Shown here in pieces: positions 45,165-58,460 of a stretch of DNA of 64,000 bases (the first letter of the stretch is position 1; every line of letters begins with the position of its first letter). Both the position numbers and the translations under genes were made by a program. The stretch spans positions 62,001 through 126,000 of the forward strand of contig VZQC01006682.1 of assembly GCA_009823505.1 (NCBI GenBank). Reading direction: 5' to 3'. This DNA comes from Rhizomys pruinosus. Lineage: Eukaryota > Chordata > Mammalia > Rodentia > Spalacidae. The notes below the pieces were generated by a model that was not told the DNA's origin, did not search any database, and saw only the letters and a list, made by a program, of their open reading frames with translations.

Positions 45165-45600
45165 CCTCGGGAAGTTGAAATGAAATTGGAAACTGTACAT
45201 ACTGCTGGTATACAAATTGGCACACTCCATTTGAAGAAATGGCAGCATAAGATAAATCATAAAAATGTTCATGCTCTATAATCCAGCAATCTTACTCCTG
45301 CGATTTTTATCCTGGACAAGGATAAAAATGTTCACTGCAGCTTTGTCTCCAACAGCAAAAAAAGAACAAAAATACAAAAAACAAGCTACATAAGACAATG
45401 GCTTAGTACATTACAGTCTGTGCTGAAGGCAAATTACTTTTCAGCTGCTGAAAATCATCCTGAAGGGCTGAGGTTGTAGCCTAGTGGCAGTGTTGGCCTA
45501 GAGCACTCAAGGCCGTGGGTTCAATCCCCAGCACCACAAATAAATAAATTCTGGTTACTGGGTAATGATATAGATGATGTCATGGAATCAAATGAAAAGC
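45165..45600 (+). mobile_element. old L1-like fragment
   Basis: TGGTATACAAATTGGCACAC, AATCCAGCAATCTTACTCCT and CAGCTTTGTCTCCAACAGC follow an L1/HAL1 ORF2-like order. Interrupted by an ID element. Confidence 0.6.
45465..45547 (+). repeat. ID element
   Basis: GGGCTGAGGTTGTAGCCTAG head, GGGTTCAATCCCCAGCACC end, AAATAAAT tail. Confidence 0.82.
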
Positions 45601-45628
45601 AAAATCCAAAAGGATTAACATAACATAG

Positions 45629-45965
45629 AGCCAGGGAGATGGCTCAGTGCATAAGAGTGTTTGCTATACAACCACGAGGACCTGAGTTTGAATCCCCAGG
45701 ACCCATGTATTAATAAGAGTTAGAAACGGCTGTAACTCCAGTGTTAGGAGACGGAGGGAGGTGGGCCCCAGGAGCTCACTGGGCAATCAAACCTAGCCAG
45801 AGCTTCATGCTTCAGGATCAGTGAGGGACCCTGTTTCAAAGGAATAAGGCAGACAGCAGCAGAAGACCCCAGAGGCAAACTCCTCCCCTGGTCTGCACAT
45901 ATGTGTGCATGAGTGTGTAAACCTACACATACATGCATACACACAGCACACACACATACACACAT
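45629..45965 (+). repeat. B4/RSINE1-like element with target-site duplication
   Basis: GGATTAACATA on both sides. Head AGCCAGGGAGATGGCTCAG, tail ACACACACATACACAC. Confidence 0.8.
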
Positions 45966-46189
45966 GGATTAACATACTATGATCATCAACTTTGTAGACA
46001 GTTATGTTTCTATATAAGCATGACCTGAAAACAGCTTTGTAAGGCAGTATGACTTGCAGTGTTTACATCTTTTTTCTGGTCTTTTAATAATGTATTTTTC
46101 CCATTACATAAAAATATTTAATTCTTTGTAAAATAAACTTGTATTTCTGAGTTTTTCTCTAATTATCTCTCTTGCTCGCTTTCCCTTTC

Positions 46190-46244
46190 ACACACACACA
46201 CACACACACACACGCACGCACGCACGCACGCACGCGCGCGCGCC
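46190..46244. repeat. (CA)n(CACG)n(CG)n tract
   Basis: CA repeat grading into ACGC repeats and CGCGCGCGC, a strong alternating purine/pyrimidine run. Confidence 0.95.
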
Positions 46245-46326
46245 CAACTCTCACCCTTCCCATCACAGTTGTCTATTTTACAAAGGAAAGTAACATACTG
46301 TTTCACCTGGGTTTGATTTCCAGTGC

Positions 46327-46382
46327 CATGAAATGGAGTTTACAAATGGCAGCTAACTACCATTTGTAAACTCCATTTCATG
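46327..46382. repeat. perfect 23-bp inverted repeat, 10-base loop
   Basis: 46,327-46,349 is the exact reverse complement of 46,360-46,382. The loop is CAGCTAACTA. Confidence 0.97.
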
Positions 46383-47383
46383 ACTATTCTCCCCCCACAG
46401 CTGTGAGGTACTTGAAATGCCTGAGATGTCAGGAGGCCATGCTGTACTTCACAGATCTGTCACAAAGGGTGAGGCCCATGGGTCATGTTCAAGACCATGT
46501 GTCTTGTGTCCCAGGGAGGGAGAAGTCACCTAAAGTCTAACATCTGGCTGCTGTTCAACTTTGGTGATACAGAGCTCAGTCTTTCTGTTCTGTCAGAGCT
46601 GGTAAACCCAAAGAAACCTGTGTCCCTGAACAAACACAAGAGCCATGTAAGTCGTAGGATTGCCTTGTGGAGAAGAGAGGAAGCTGCCTGGGAAAACCCA
46701 CTCCAAGAAAGCCTCTGCCCCTGGAAACTCCCTCCACTCTGGAGATCGAGCTACCACTGAGAGAGACTACGAGAGAACCTAGCTCACTCAGGGAGGGATT
46801 CTGTTTAGCCGGGAACAAACTATCTGGAAACAGGATCCTATCTATCTCCACCCTTTGCAGTCTTGATTCTTGCTCCAGGTCCCAATTAAAATCCACTCCA
46901 TAGTTAACCTTCCATTCCCAAGGCTCTGCCCATCTTACCTGAAAATGATCCATTGACAGATCATTTTCCTAGAGGTAGTTTCTAGGTAACTTGGCTCATT
47001 CCTTGTACACTTCTCAAATAGGGGAGGATCTCCTCTTAAATCGTACTCCCTGCTCTTAAAACCCCCCTTTCTGCTGCTTAGATAGTATATGATTAATGCT
47101 AAATGACAGACGAGGATCATACTGTTGTGAGGTCAGAAAGAGAGAGTGGTCACTGAGGTAAAAGCAGGGAGCCTGGAGGGCGGTGATAAGGCTAGGCCCA
47201 GCTCTGTGTGTTACCAGATAGCCAGACTGACAATTTCCCATGCTCAAAATGAAGCCCGTACTGCTGAACCAGAAGGTGGATGGATTTTGTAAATTTCAAG
47301 GTGCTTGGGCGATGTGGCTGGTACCACAGCGCCGTTAGGCATAGTGGGATATTAAAGTAGTTCCTAAAAGTTCAGGAGGAGGT
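46383..47383. other. unique sequence
   Basis: No SINE. Frames up to 125 codons (46,576-46,953 minus) lack known domains and matched splice ends. Confidence 0.45.
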
Positions 47384-47785
47384 GAGCATAGTGGTACATG
47401 CTTGTAATCCCAGAATTTGGGAAGCCAGATAATGAAGAATTTGAGGCGAGTTTAGGTTACATAGTAACAAGACCCCAAGACATCCAAGGTCAGGGGTGGT
47501 GGTACACACCTTTAATCCCAGCACTAGGGAGGCAGAGACAGTGAGAGGATCTCTGTGAGATGAAGGCCAGCCTGGTCTACATGGAGAGTTCAAGAGCAGC
47601 TGGGGCTACAGGGAGAACCTGTCTCAAAAAAAAATAGCTGGAGGTGGTGGCACATGCTTTTAATCTCAGCACTTGGGTGGCAGAGGCAGGCAGATCTCTG
47701 TGAGTTCAAGGCCACCTTGGTCTATGTAGTGAGCTCCAGGCCAGCTGGGCTACAGGGAGAGTCTGTCTCAAAAAAGACCAGAAAA
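47384..47785 (+). repeat. three consecutive B1 copies
   Basis: B1-like at about 47,384-47,480, 47,490-47,632 and 47,634-47,785, all in the same orientation. Confidence 0.88.
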
Positions 47786-47809
47786 ATGAATGAATGCATT
47801 AATTAATTA

Positions 47810-48062
<253 letters not shown>

Positions 48063-48149
48063 CAAGACAAGACATGTTTGACAGTACTAAACTTGTAGGG
48101 GTTTGAAGGATAGTTGTGGGAGGGTTAGAATGCAGTTAAGGTGATAGCA

Positions 48150-48307
48150 GCCAGGCATAGTGGTGCTCGCCTTCAATCCTAGCACTTGGGAGGCAGAGGC
48201 AGGCCGATCTCTGTGAGTTCAAGGCCAGTCTGGTCTACAGAATGAGTTACAGTCCAGCTGGGGCTACAGGGAGACCCTGTCTCAAAAAGACCAAAAAAAA
48301 AAAAAAA
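48150..48307 (+). repeat. B1 SINE
   Basis: GCCAGGCATAGTGGTGCTCG to a 15-nt A tail. Confidence 0.92.
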
Positions 48308-48315
48308 TGACTAAT

Positions 48316-48465
48316 CTGTCTTTTCAAGAACGGGGTCTCCCTTGCAGCCCCAGCTGTCCTCTGGAACTCTCTAGGTAGACTAGGCGGAACTTGAACTCAC
48401 AGAAATCTGCCTCCCTCTGCCTCCCAAGTGCTGGAATTAAAGGAGTGCACCACAGTCCCCCGCCA
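48316..48465 (-). repeat. B1 SINE
   Basis: Antisense B1: CTTTTCAAGAACGGGGTCTC to CACCACAGTCCCC. Confidence 0.88.
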
Positions 48466-48473
48466 CTTACTGG

Positions 48474-48770
48474 GTTTTAAACCAAGGTCTTTGATCCATT
48501 TCAAATAGATTTTTGTACAAGGTGGAGAGATAGACATCTGAGTCCATTCTTCTGGGTGGATATCCCATTTGCCAGCGCACTCTTTCTTGAATAAGCTCTT
48601 TTTTCCACTGTATGTTTTTGCCTCTTTTGTCAGAAGTGGCCATAGCTCTGTCAGGTTATTTCCAGGTCCTCCATTGGGCTTCCTGGTCTGTTTTTATACC
48701 GGTACAATGCCGTCTTTATCACTAGTTCTGTAGTATAATTGGAGGTTCTGTATCTCGGCCTTCTGACACT
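48474..48770 (-). mobile_element. L1 ORF2 fragment, antisense
   Basis: TTTGATCCATTTCAAATAGA, TTTTTTCCACTGTATGTTTT and GTTCTGTAGTATAATTGGAG match antisense L1 ORF2 3' region order. Confidence 0.75.
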
Positions 48771-48962
48771 ATGGTTCATCAAGGTGAGAACCATAAGACC
48801 TGGAAATTTTCAATTTTCCCCATCTCTCTTCCTCTACTACGCTGTCACTTTTATTTCTCTCTGTCTTCCTCCTTTTCAACCTTTGCCTTCTTCCTTCAGG
48901 CCCTAACCACCATCTTTCTTTTATTGGGAGGTGTAGACCCTCTTCTATCACCTTTCTTTTTT

Positions 48963-49866
48963 TGTTTTTTTTTTTTTGGGTCTTTTTGAGACAGGGTCCC
49001 CGTACCCAGCTGGACTGTAACTCATTCGTAGACCAGACTTGGCCTGGAACTCCAGAGATCGCCTGCCTCTGCCTCCCAATGCCTGGATTGAAAGGCGCGC
49101 CGACTGCCTGGCTGCTACACCTTAACTGCATTCTAACCCTCCCACAACTATCCTTCAAACCCCTACAAGTTTAGTACTGTCACAACACTGTCTTGTCTTT
49201 TCTTTTTCTTTCCTTCGCTTCCTTCCTCTCCTCCTTTCTTCCTCCTTTCTTTTCGTCTCCTTTCTTTCCTTCTTTTCTTTCTTCTCGTTCTCGTCTCTTC
49301 CTCTCTCTTCTTTCTTTCTTTCTTCTTTGTTTCTACTTTTTTCTTTCTTTCTTTCTTTCTTGCTTTTCTGTCTCTTCTCTCCTCCTCTCTCTGCTTCTCT
49401 CCTCTTTCTTTCTTCCTTCCTCCCTTCCTTTCTCTCTTTCCATTATTAATTATCATTATTTTTTTTATTTTTCATGGTCTTTTTTGAGACAGACTCTCGC
49501 TCCTGTAGCCCAGCTGGCTGGAGTCACCTACACGAGACCAAGGTGGGCCTTGAACCTCACGAGAGATCTGCCTGCCCTGCCTCTACCCTCCAAGTGCTGA
49601 GATGAAAAGCATGTGCCAACCCAGACTCACATCCATCGCTATTTTTTTTTAGACAAACAAGGTTCTCCCGGTAACCCGCCCCAGCTGCCTTGAACTCTCC
49701 ATGTAGCACCCAGGCTGCCTTCATCTCACAGAGATCCTCCACTGTCTTTCTGCCTCCCTAGGCTGGGATTAAAGGTTGCTGTGTTACCACCACCCCTGAC
49801 CTTGGATGTCTTGGGGTCTTGTTACTATGTAACCTAAACTCGCCTCAAATTCTTCATTATCCTGCT
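48963..49866 (-). repeat. error-rich inverted copy of 47,424-48,306
   Basis: Read on the minus strand it repeats the B1 pair, the polypurine tract, CAGTACTAAACTTGTAG-type unique sequence and the next B1, in the same order, with many small indels. It ends at the N at 49,867. Spacer of about 650 bp between arms. Confidence 0.92.
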
Positions 49867-49867
49867 N
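49867..49867. other. single N, assembly join
   Basis: Joins the noisy inverted copy to an L1 fragment. Confidence 0.95.
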
Positions 49868-49938
49868 AAAAAAAAAAACAAAAGCAGAGAAAAAAAAAAA
49901 CAGTAAGCTGAAAGTACTAGAGGAAAACATAGGGAATA

Positions 49939-50138
49939 ATTTTTTTTATTTACTTATTTTTTATATGTTGTTTGCCTGCGTGTCATGCAGAGTCCATGGA
50001 GGCCAGAAGAGGGCAACAGATCCCAAGGAACTGGAGTTAAGGATGGTTGTTAGCCATCATGTACGTGCTGGAAATTGAACTGGGGTCCTCTGGAAGAGCA
50101 GCCAGTGCTCTTAACCATTCAGCGATCTCTCTAGCCCC
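49939..50138 (-). repeat. B2 SINE
   Basis: Antisense B2 ending GCGATCTCTCTAGCCCC. Confidence 0.88.
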
Positions 50139-50148
50139 AGCGACGCTT

Positions 50149-50428
50149 TTTATTTATTATTTTTTTATTTTTTTCAAATCTCTTTTTTTTAATTTTTTTA
50201 GTTATTTCTGTATGTGTATGAATGTACTGTCTGCATGCAGGTCTGTGCACCCGTGTCTTGCAATGCCGCAGAGGTCAGAAGAGGGTGTCGGATTCCCCTG
50301 GAACTGGAGTTCTCCTGGAATTGGAGTTACAGACGGTTCTCAGCCGCCATGTGGGTGCTGGGGATCCAACCAGGGTCCTCTGTAAGAGCGGTCGGCGCTC
50401 TTAACCACTAGGCCATCTCTCCAGGCCC
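50149..50428 (-). repeat. B2 SINE, subfamily with internal duplication
   Basis: CAGCGACGCTTTTTA / CAGCAATGCTTTTTA flank. The internal duplication is at 50,298-50,330. Confidence 0.92.
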
Positions 50429-50721
50429 AGCAATGCTTTTTAGACATTAACTCTCTGAACAGAACTTCACTAGTAGGAACTAGCTCCAGTATCAACAGAT
50501 GGGACAACATGAAACTAAAAAGTTTCTGCACAGCAAAAGAAATAATCAGTAGAATATTTCAAAGGACAGCAGAAAATCTGTAATTCAAACAAGGGTCTAA
50601 TATCCAGAATTTACAGAGAACTGCAAAAATTATTGGAAATAAATCTACCAATCATAAGCGGGCATGAATAAGGGAATGAAGAGATGGGTTCCAAAAGAAG
50701 AAACGCAAATGGCCAACAACT

Positions 50722-50850
50722 TTTTTTTTTTTTTTGAAACAGGGTCTTTCTGTAGCCCCAGCAGGCCTGGAACCTGCTATATAAACCAAGCCGGTCCCAA
50801 TCACAGAGATCTATGTGCCTCTGCTTCCTGGGTACTGGGATTACCCTGGC
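50722..50850 (-). repeat. B1 SINE
   Basis: T-run then GAAACAGGGTCTTTCTGTAG to GGTACTGGGATTACC. Confidence 0.85.
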
Positions 50851-51072
50851 AAGTATATATACATATATATATATTTTTTTTTTTAAATGTTCAACATCCC
50901 TAGTTATCAGGGAAATACAAATTAAAAATTTGTTGAAATAATACCTTATCCCAGTCAGAATGGCTCTCATCAAGAAAACTGACTACAAATGTTGGAGAGA
51001 ATGTGAGGATAACTGCTGTTAATATAGCCATTATGGAAATCAGTTCGGAGCTTCCTTAGAAACATTAAAGTA

Positions 51073-51290
51073 GGGACTGGAGACCTGGCCTAGTGGTTAA
51101 GAGGCCCGGCTGTAATTGTAGAGGACCTGAGTTTAGTTCTCAGCACCCACATGTTGGCTAACAATTGTTAAGTCCAGATCCAAGGGATCTGAGGCCCTCT
51201 TCTGGCCTCTGTGGTCATTACACAACACAGGTGCACTTACATGCAAGCAAAATACTCATATACATGAATTAAGTAAATAGATTTTAAAAC
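51073..51290 (+). repeat. B2 SINE with target-site duplication
   Basis: ATTAAAGTAG on both sides. Confidence 0.92.
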
Positions 51291-51491
51291 AAATTAAAGT
51301 AGAACTACAATATGATTCAGCTATTCCAGAGAACTACATACTCTACCATATCTATATGGTATCTATCATTCATATTTATTGCTGCTCTCCTTACACAGCA
51401 AGGAAATGTCCTAGATATCCCTCATCTGATGAATGGAGAGTGAAAATGTGGTCCATATACAAATGGATTAGTCACCTGAAAGAAATCATGA

Positions 51492-51705
51492 GGGCTGGAG
51501 AGATGGCCTAGTGGTTAAGAGCGCCGACTGCTCTTGCAGAGGACCCAGGTTCGATCCCTAGCACCCACATGGCAGCTGAGAACCATCTTTGACTCCAGTT
51601 CCAGGGGAATCCGACACCTTCTTCTGACTTCCGCAGCCTTGAACAACACGGGTGCACAAACCTACATGCAGACAGTACACTCATACACATAAAAAAAAAG
51701 TAAAT
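51492..51705 (+). repeat. B2 SINE
   Basis: GGGCTGGAGAGATGGCCTAG head. AAATCATGA flanks the B2 plus its tail-inserted B1 (right copy near 51,889). Confidence 0.93.
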
Positions 51706-51860
51706 AGCTGGGCGTGGTGGCACATGCCTTTAATCCTAGCACTTGGGAGGCAGAGGCAGGCAGATCTCTGTGAGTTCAAGGCCAGCCTGGTCTACAGAGT
51801 GAGCTCCAGGCCAGCTGGGACTAAAGGGAGACCCTGTCTCAAAAATACAAAAAAAAAAGT
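51706..51860 (+). repeat. B1 SINE in the B2 tail
   Basis: AAAAAAAGTAAATA on both sides. Body with the GCTGGGACTAAAGGGAGACC variant. Confidence 0.94.
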
Positions 51861-51964
51861 AAATAAAATTTAAAAAATGAAAACAATGAAATCATGACAT
51901 TTTCAAGAAAATGGATGGACTTAGAATGTATATTAAGAATGTCACCCCCCCCCCAAAAAAAAAA

Positions 51965-52140
51965 GCCAGACTAGGCACACGCCTTTAATCCTACCACTCC
52001 GGAGGCAGAGGCAGGCAGATCTCTGTGAGTTAAGGCCAGCCTGGTCTATATAGTGAGCTCCAGGCCAGCTGGGACTAAATGAAGACCCTGCCTCAAAAAA
52101 AAAAAAAAGAAAAAAAAAAAAAAAGAAAAAGAAAAAGGAG
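51965..52140 (+). repeat. B1 SINE with long A-rich tail
   Basis: GGCACACGCCTTTAATCCTA to GAAGACCCTGCCTCAAA. A short C-run (51,946-51,954) precedes it. Confidence 0.9.
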
Positions 52141-52235
52141 GTCAAGAAAGGGTAGTATTAGGTGATGAAGAAGGACAGAATCTGGGCAAAATGGCACATG
52201 AGATGTGAAAGAAGATATAAAGCTAATTGTTTTCT

Positions 52236-52430
52236 GGGGATGGCAAGATGGCTCAGTGGTTAAGAGCACTGCCTGTTCTTGCAGAGAACTTGGATTCTGT
52301 TCCCAGCACCCACATGGCACTTAACAACTAGTTCCAGCGGATCCTGACCTCCCCTGTTCTGACCTCCATGGGCATGGCATAACAGGGGTGCTCTTACAAA
52401 CATGCAGGAAATACACTCATACACATAAAA
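52236..52430 (+). repeat. B2 SINE
   Basis: GGATGGCAAGATGGCTCAGT to CACTCATACACATAAAAA. Confidence 0.88.
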
Positions 52431-52439
52431 AAAAATTTT

Positions 52440-52588
52440 TTTTTTTTTGGTCTTTTTGAGACAGGGTCTCCCTTTTAGTCCCAGCTGGCCTGGTCTACAA
52501 AGTGAGTTCCAGGACAGCTGGGGCTATAGGGAGACGATCTAGAAAAGACAAAAAAAAAAAAAAAAGGCGTGCACCACCATGCCCGGCC
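52440..52588. repeat. composite fold-back B1
   Basis: Antisense B1 start (GAGACAGGGTCTCCCTTTTA) switches after GGCCTGG to a sense B1 3' half (GTCTACAAAGTGAGTTCCAG), then back to the antisense end (GGCGTGCACCACCATGCC). Confidence 0.8.
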
Positions 52589-52612
52589 AACAGGTAAAAT
52601 ATTTTTTAAAAA

Positions 52613-52757
52613 ACGCCTTTAATCCTAGCACTTGGGAGGCAGAGGCAGATGGATCTCTAAGAGTTCAAGACCAGCCTGGTCTACAGAACCAGTTCCAGTT
52701 CCAGGCCAGCTGGGGCTACAGGGAGACCCTGTCTCGAAAAGACCAAAAAAAAAAAAA
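52613..52757 (+). repeat. B1 SINE
   Basis: CGCCTTTAATCCTAGCACTT to GACCCTGTCTCGAAAAGACC. It lacks the first bases. Confidence 0.92.
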
Positions 52758-52796
52758 CCAAACTAAGTTAGTTGCTTTTTCAAGTTTGAACTCACT

Positions 52797-52843
52797 GTGT
52801 GTCTGTCTGTCTGTCTATAGTCTGTCTGTCTGTCTGTCTATAG
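52797..52843. repeat. (GTCT)n microsatellite
   Basis: TCTGTCTG units in two blocks split by CTATAG. Confidence 0.93.
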
Positions 52844-53049
52844 AAATAAACCCTAAGCAAAACACCATGGCTTCAGAATGGTCATTTCTGATGGTGGAAG
52901 TTCATTGAAATGTACAGCGTTTGGGACTGGGCAAGTGTTTGAGCGGCTACCTTAATCTAGCTGGTGTGTGTTATTTGTGAATTCATTACAATAAAGTGAC
53001 TTTGAATAAAAAAAAAGGGTAACTGTGAGGAGGGGAAAACATTTTGGAT

Positions 53050-53220
53050 ATTTATTTATTTATTTATTTATTTATTTACTTACTTATTTTTGGTCTGAGA
53101 TAGTCTCCCTTTGGTCCCAGCTGGCCTGGAGCTCGCTATGTAGACCACACTGGCCCTGAACTCACAGAGATCCGTCTGCCTCTGCCTCTGAAGCACATGA
53201 ATTTAAAGGCCAGTCCCTGA
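53050..53220 (-). repeat. (TTTA)n tail and B1 SINE
   Basis: About ten TTTA units followed by an antisense diverged B1. Confidence 0.82.
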
Positions 53221-53249
53221 GCCATTAAAAACTTTGGGTGCAAAACTGT

Positions 53250-53391
53250 GCTGGCGGGGCACCCCTTTAATCCTAGCACTCAGGAGGCAAAGCAACAAGG
53301 CTGACCTGAGGTGACACCTTTGAATTCCAGGCCAGCTGAGGCTACAGGGAGACCGGTCTTAAAATGACCCAAAGGGCGGGGGGGGGGGGGG
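53250..53391 (+). repeat. B1 SINE, diverged, ending in poly-G
   Basis: GGGGCACCCCTTTAATCCTA to GCTACAGGGAGACCGG. A G-run follows (53,378-53,391). Confidence 0.75.
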
Positions 53392-53779
53392 ACGACGACA
53401 CACACGCGTGGATTTGGGTTTAGAAGGGAAGACAAATGTTGCATGGTAACTGAGTTATGTGCCAGATTGTGTGGTGGTACAAGACAGCAACCAACCGCAC
53501 AAATCAGAAAAAGTCAGGACAGCACATGGTTGCACGGGATCCAGGTTGGGCTGGGAACATCTGACCCAAAAGAAGGGGGACCAGGAGCGTCCTGGCAAGT
53601 TCTAGAGAAAATCTGAACGTGGCATCTATACAAACTAGACAGGTCTCCGAAGCACAGCAGGCTGTTCACACTTGAGAGAGACAGCCTATGACTATACGAC
53701 AATCGCAAAAGAGAATGCAGCCAGTGTCCACGCAGAAGGGTGGGCAGCAGGTCATAGAGCAAGCTGGAGCCTCAGCAGG

Positions 53780-54087
53780 AGCTGCACGGATGACCCCGGA
53801 AGTTGTTCTCTACCGCCGTGAGGCAACACCGCCACCCGGGCCTGAGCCTCGCTTCCTGGTGGCCAAGACCCTAGCATAGCCCGATTCCGGGTGCTCTGTA
53901 TTACTTGGCCTCCAGCCGCACATTAAGACGCCACTAGAACGCTCCGCCCACCTTGGGGAAAAAAATGAAGTTGGGCGGGCGCCGGAAACCCCGCCCCTCC
54001 CGGAAGTGAGGCACGTTGGTCCCGCCCCAGCTCTCGCTACCTCGCGAGACTTCGCTGAGTCCTCCCTCTTTCCTTTCGGCCACCGCC
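53780..54087 (+). promoter_or_regulatory. Rpl27a: Rpl27a CpG-rich promoter
   Basis: GC-rich, CpG-rich block upstream of the first exon. Visible elements are GC boxes (GGGCGGG about 53,976; CCCCGCCCC about 53,990), ETS sites (CCGGAAGT at about 53,797 and 53,999) and a TCGCGAGA core (about 54,042). The region is typical of ribosomal protein gene promoters. No TATA box at the expected distance. Confidence 0.85.
54061..54080 (+). promoter_or_regulatory. Rpl27a: 5' TOP pyrimidine tract / transcription start region
   Basis: CCTCCCTCTTTCCTTTCGGC lies just before the start codon. Ribosomal protein mRNAs start at a C inside such a tract and are then under mTOR/LARP1-dependent translational control. 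The exact start base cannot be fixed here. Confidence 0.75.
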
Positions 54088-56682
<2,595 letters not shown>

Positions 56683-56700
56683 AGCCACAGGAGAGGTTCC

Positions 56701-56706
56701 ATTAAA
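56701..56706 (+). terminator. Rpl27a: polyadenylation signal of Rpl27a
   Basis: ATTAAA 18 bases past the stop, with a TTGTTTTCC / TGTGGTCTGAGTG downstream element. The 3' UTR is very short, as usual for this gene. Confidence 0.8.
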
Positions 56707-56957
56707 TGGTCACATTGTTTTCCATGTGGTCTGAGTGTAGGTTCTTTGGCATTTCTACACACTTGTCTGTAGGTTGGGTACCTGTCCCAACACATCCTAG
56801 GAAAGTGAGAGGTGTGAACCTCACTATTCTCAGTCTGGTGCAGATAGCCTACCCCAGCAATCTTAAACATTTCAGGACCTGTGTATATATAATTGGTGAA
56901 TTCCAGAGTGGGATTGTGGATTCATAAGTCCCTGTGCAATTTTTAAAAAAGAGCTGG

Positions 56958-57118
56958 GTACCAGGCGTGGTGGTGCACACCTTTAATCCTAGCACTCCGG
57001 AGGCAGAGGCAGGCGGATCTTTGTGAGTTCAAGGCCAGCCTGGTCTACAGAGTGAGTTCCAGGACAGCTGGGGCTACAGGGATACCCTGTCTCGAAAAAG
57101 ACCAAAAAAAAAAAAAAA
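56958..57118 (+). repeat. B1 SINE
   Basis: CCAGGCGTGGTGGTGCACAC to a GACC-A15 tail. Confidence 0.94.
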
Positions 57119-57124
57119 GTTCAT

Positions 57125-57430
57125 TTCCTACATGTAAGTGCACCTGAGTCATAAACAGTGTCCCCTTAGGTTAAACGAGGGTTTCAGATCCCCTGGTATT
57201 GGAGTTGTAGATGATTGTTAACCACCATGTGGGTGCTGGGAATTGAACCTGGGTCCCATGCAAGAACAGCCAGTGCCCTTAAATGCCAAGCCATCTTTTC
57301 AGCCCTGGATAAACATTTTTTGTTGTCTTTGAGACAGGTTCCCTGTAGACAAGGCTGAACTTGAACTCACAGATCACCTGCCTCTACCTCCCAGGCGCTG
57401 GGATTAAAGGTGTGTGCCACCACGCCTGGC
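57125..57430 (-). repeat. B2(-) followed by B1(-)
   Basis: Antisense B2 (about 57,125-57,306). Antisense B1 (about 57,318-57,430) with TAAACATT on both sides. Confidence 0.86.
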
Positions 57431-57579
57431 TAAACATTCTTAAATGTTGGGAATGGAATGAGAAACTTGAGGACCATCCTCAGGTATACAGTATTGGTGT
57501 TTTGAGGTCTGCATCTTCTCTAAATTGTCTGGAGGATACAAGTGGGCTTTCCATTAAGGTCTTTATAGAAATTCTGTAG

Positions 57580-57720
57580 CTGGGCATGGTGGTGCACACC
57601 TTTAATCCTAGCACTCCGGAGGCAGAGGCAGGCGGATCTCTGTGAGCTCAAGGCTAGCCTGGTCTACAGAGTGAGCTCCAGGCCAGCTGGGACTAAAGGT
57701 CAAAAATACCAAGAAAAAAA
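57580..57720 (+). repeat. B1 SINE
   Basis: GCTGGGCATGGTGGTGCACA to GCTGGGACTAAAGG. Shortened tail. Confidence 0.9.
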
Positions 57721-58335
57721 ATATATAATTTCTAGTGTGGGTTTTTAGGCTTGCTATGGGTAGGCTGTAGTTTCAGGGAACTGGGCTAGTGGGAGGCTAG
57801 AGGCAGCATCAGGAAACTTGAGTGTAAGGACGGAACTGAAAACAAATCAGACTTGATTACCAGATTAAGAGTGGAGCTGACCCAGCCACGGGCATGGGAG
57901 TTGAGGAAGGAGATCCACTGGCCTTTATTTAAGAGCAGGTCTTGCTGGCCCCAGACTTGCCTAGATGGGACAGGGTGTGAGGCTACCACCCAATCAGGAA
58001 GAAGCTGCCCCATCATAAGTTTAGGAAGGCAGCTGTGGCTGAGTTGCCTTGGTCGTGTATCAAAATATACAGTGAAGAATTTGGCAGGTGCCTGGGTGTT
58101 TCTTATCAAAAGGTAAATATACATAGTCCAAATAAGTGGCGGCCATCAAACCTAAAGTGTCAGTGCTGTACATTTCATGAAAAGCAGCACTGGACACAAA
58201 CTACAACCTAGATTTTAAGGAACCATTGGGGTTTTAAAAAATGGCCTTGGTCCTCTGTAATGAGGACCAAAATTAGCCTGAACCTCCATTTGTTGTTGGC
58301 TTTTTTTACTAGTATCCAGAGTTGGATCTCCCTCT
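57721..58335. other. unique intergenic sequence
   Basis: Nothing recognised. Confidence 0.45.
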
Positions 58336-58460
58336 GAAGTTTGGGGGAGTTGTGTGCCTGTGAGACGGCCTCTTTGTGTCTCCAGCTGGCCTGGACTTGA
58401 GATTCACCTGCTTCTTGTCTCGAGTGCTGGAATCAAAGGTGTGCACCACCATCCCCGAAT
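58336..58460 (-). repeat. B1 SINE, diverged
   Basis: Antisense: GAGACGGCCTCTTTGTGTCT to AAAGGTGTGCACCACCATCC. Confidence 0.8.

Larger units (their letters stand above)
49868..51946 (+). mobile_element. L1 ORF2 C-terminal remnant broken by SINEs
   Basis: L1 pieces at about 49,890-49,938, 50,440-50,720, 50,885-51,072, 51,291-51,490 and 51,885-51,946 read collinearly (GCACAGCAAAAGAAATAATC, AAATTAAAAATTTGTTGAAA, AATGGATGGACTTAGAATGT). Many stops. Five or more SINEs are nested in it. Confidence 0.8.
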
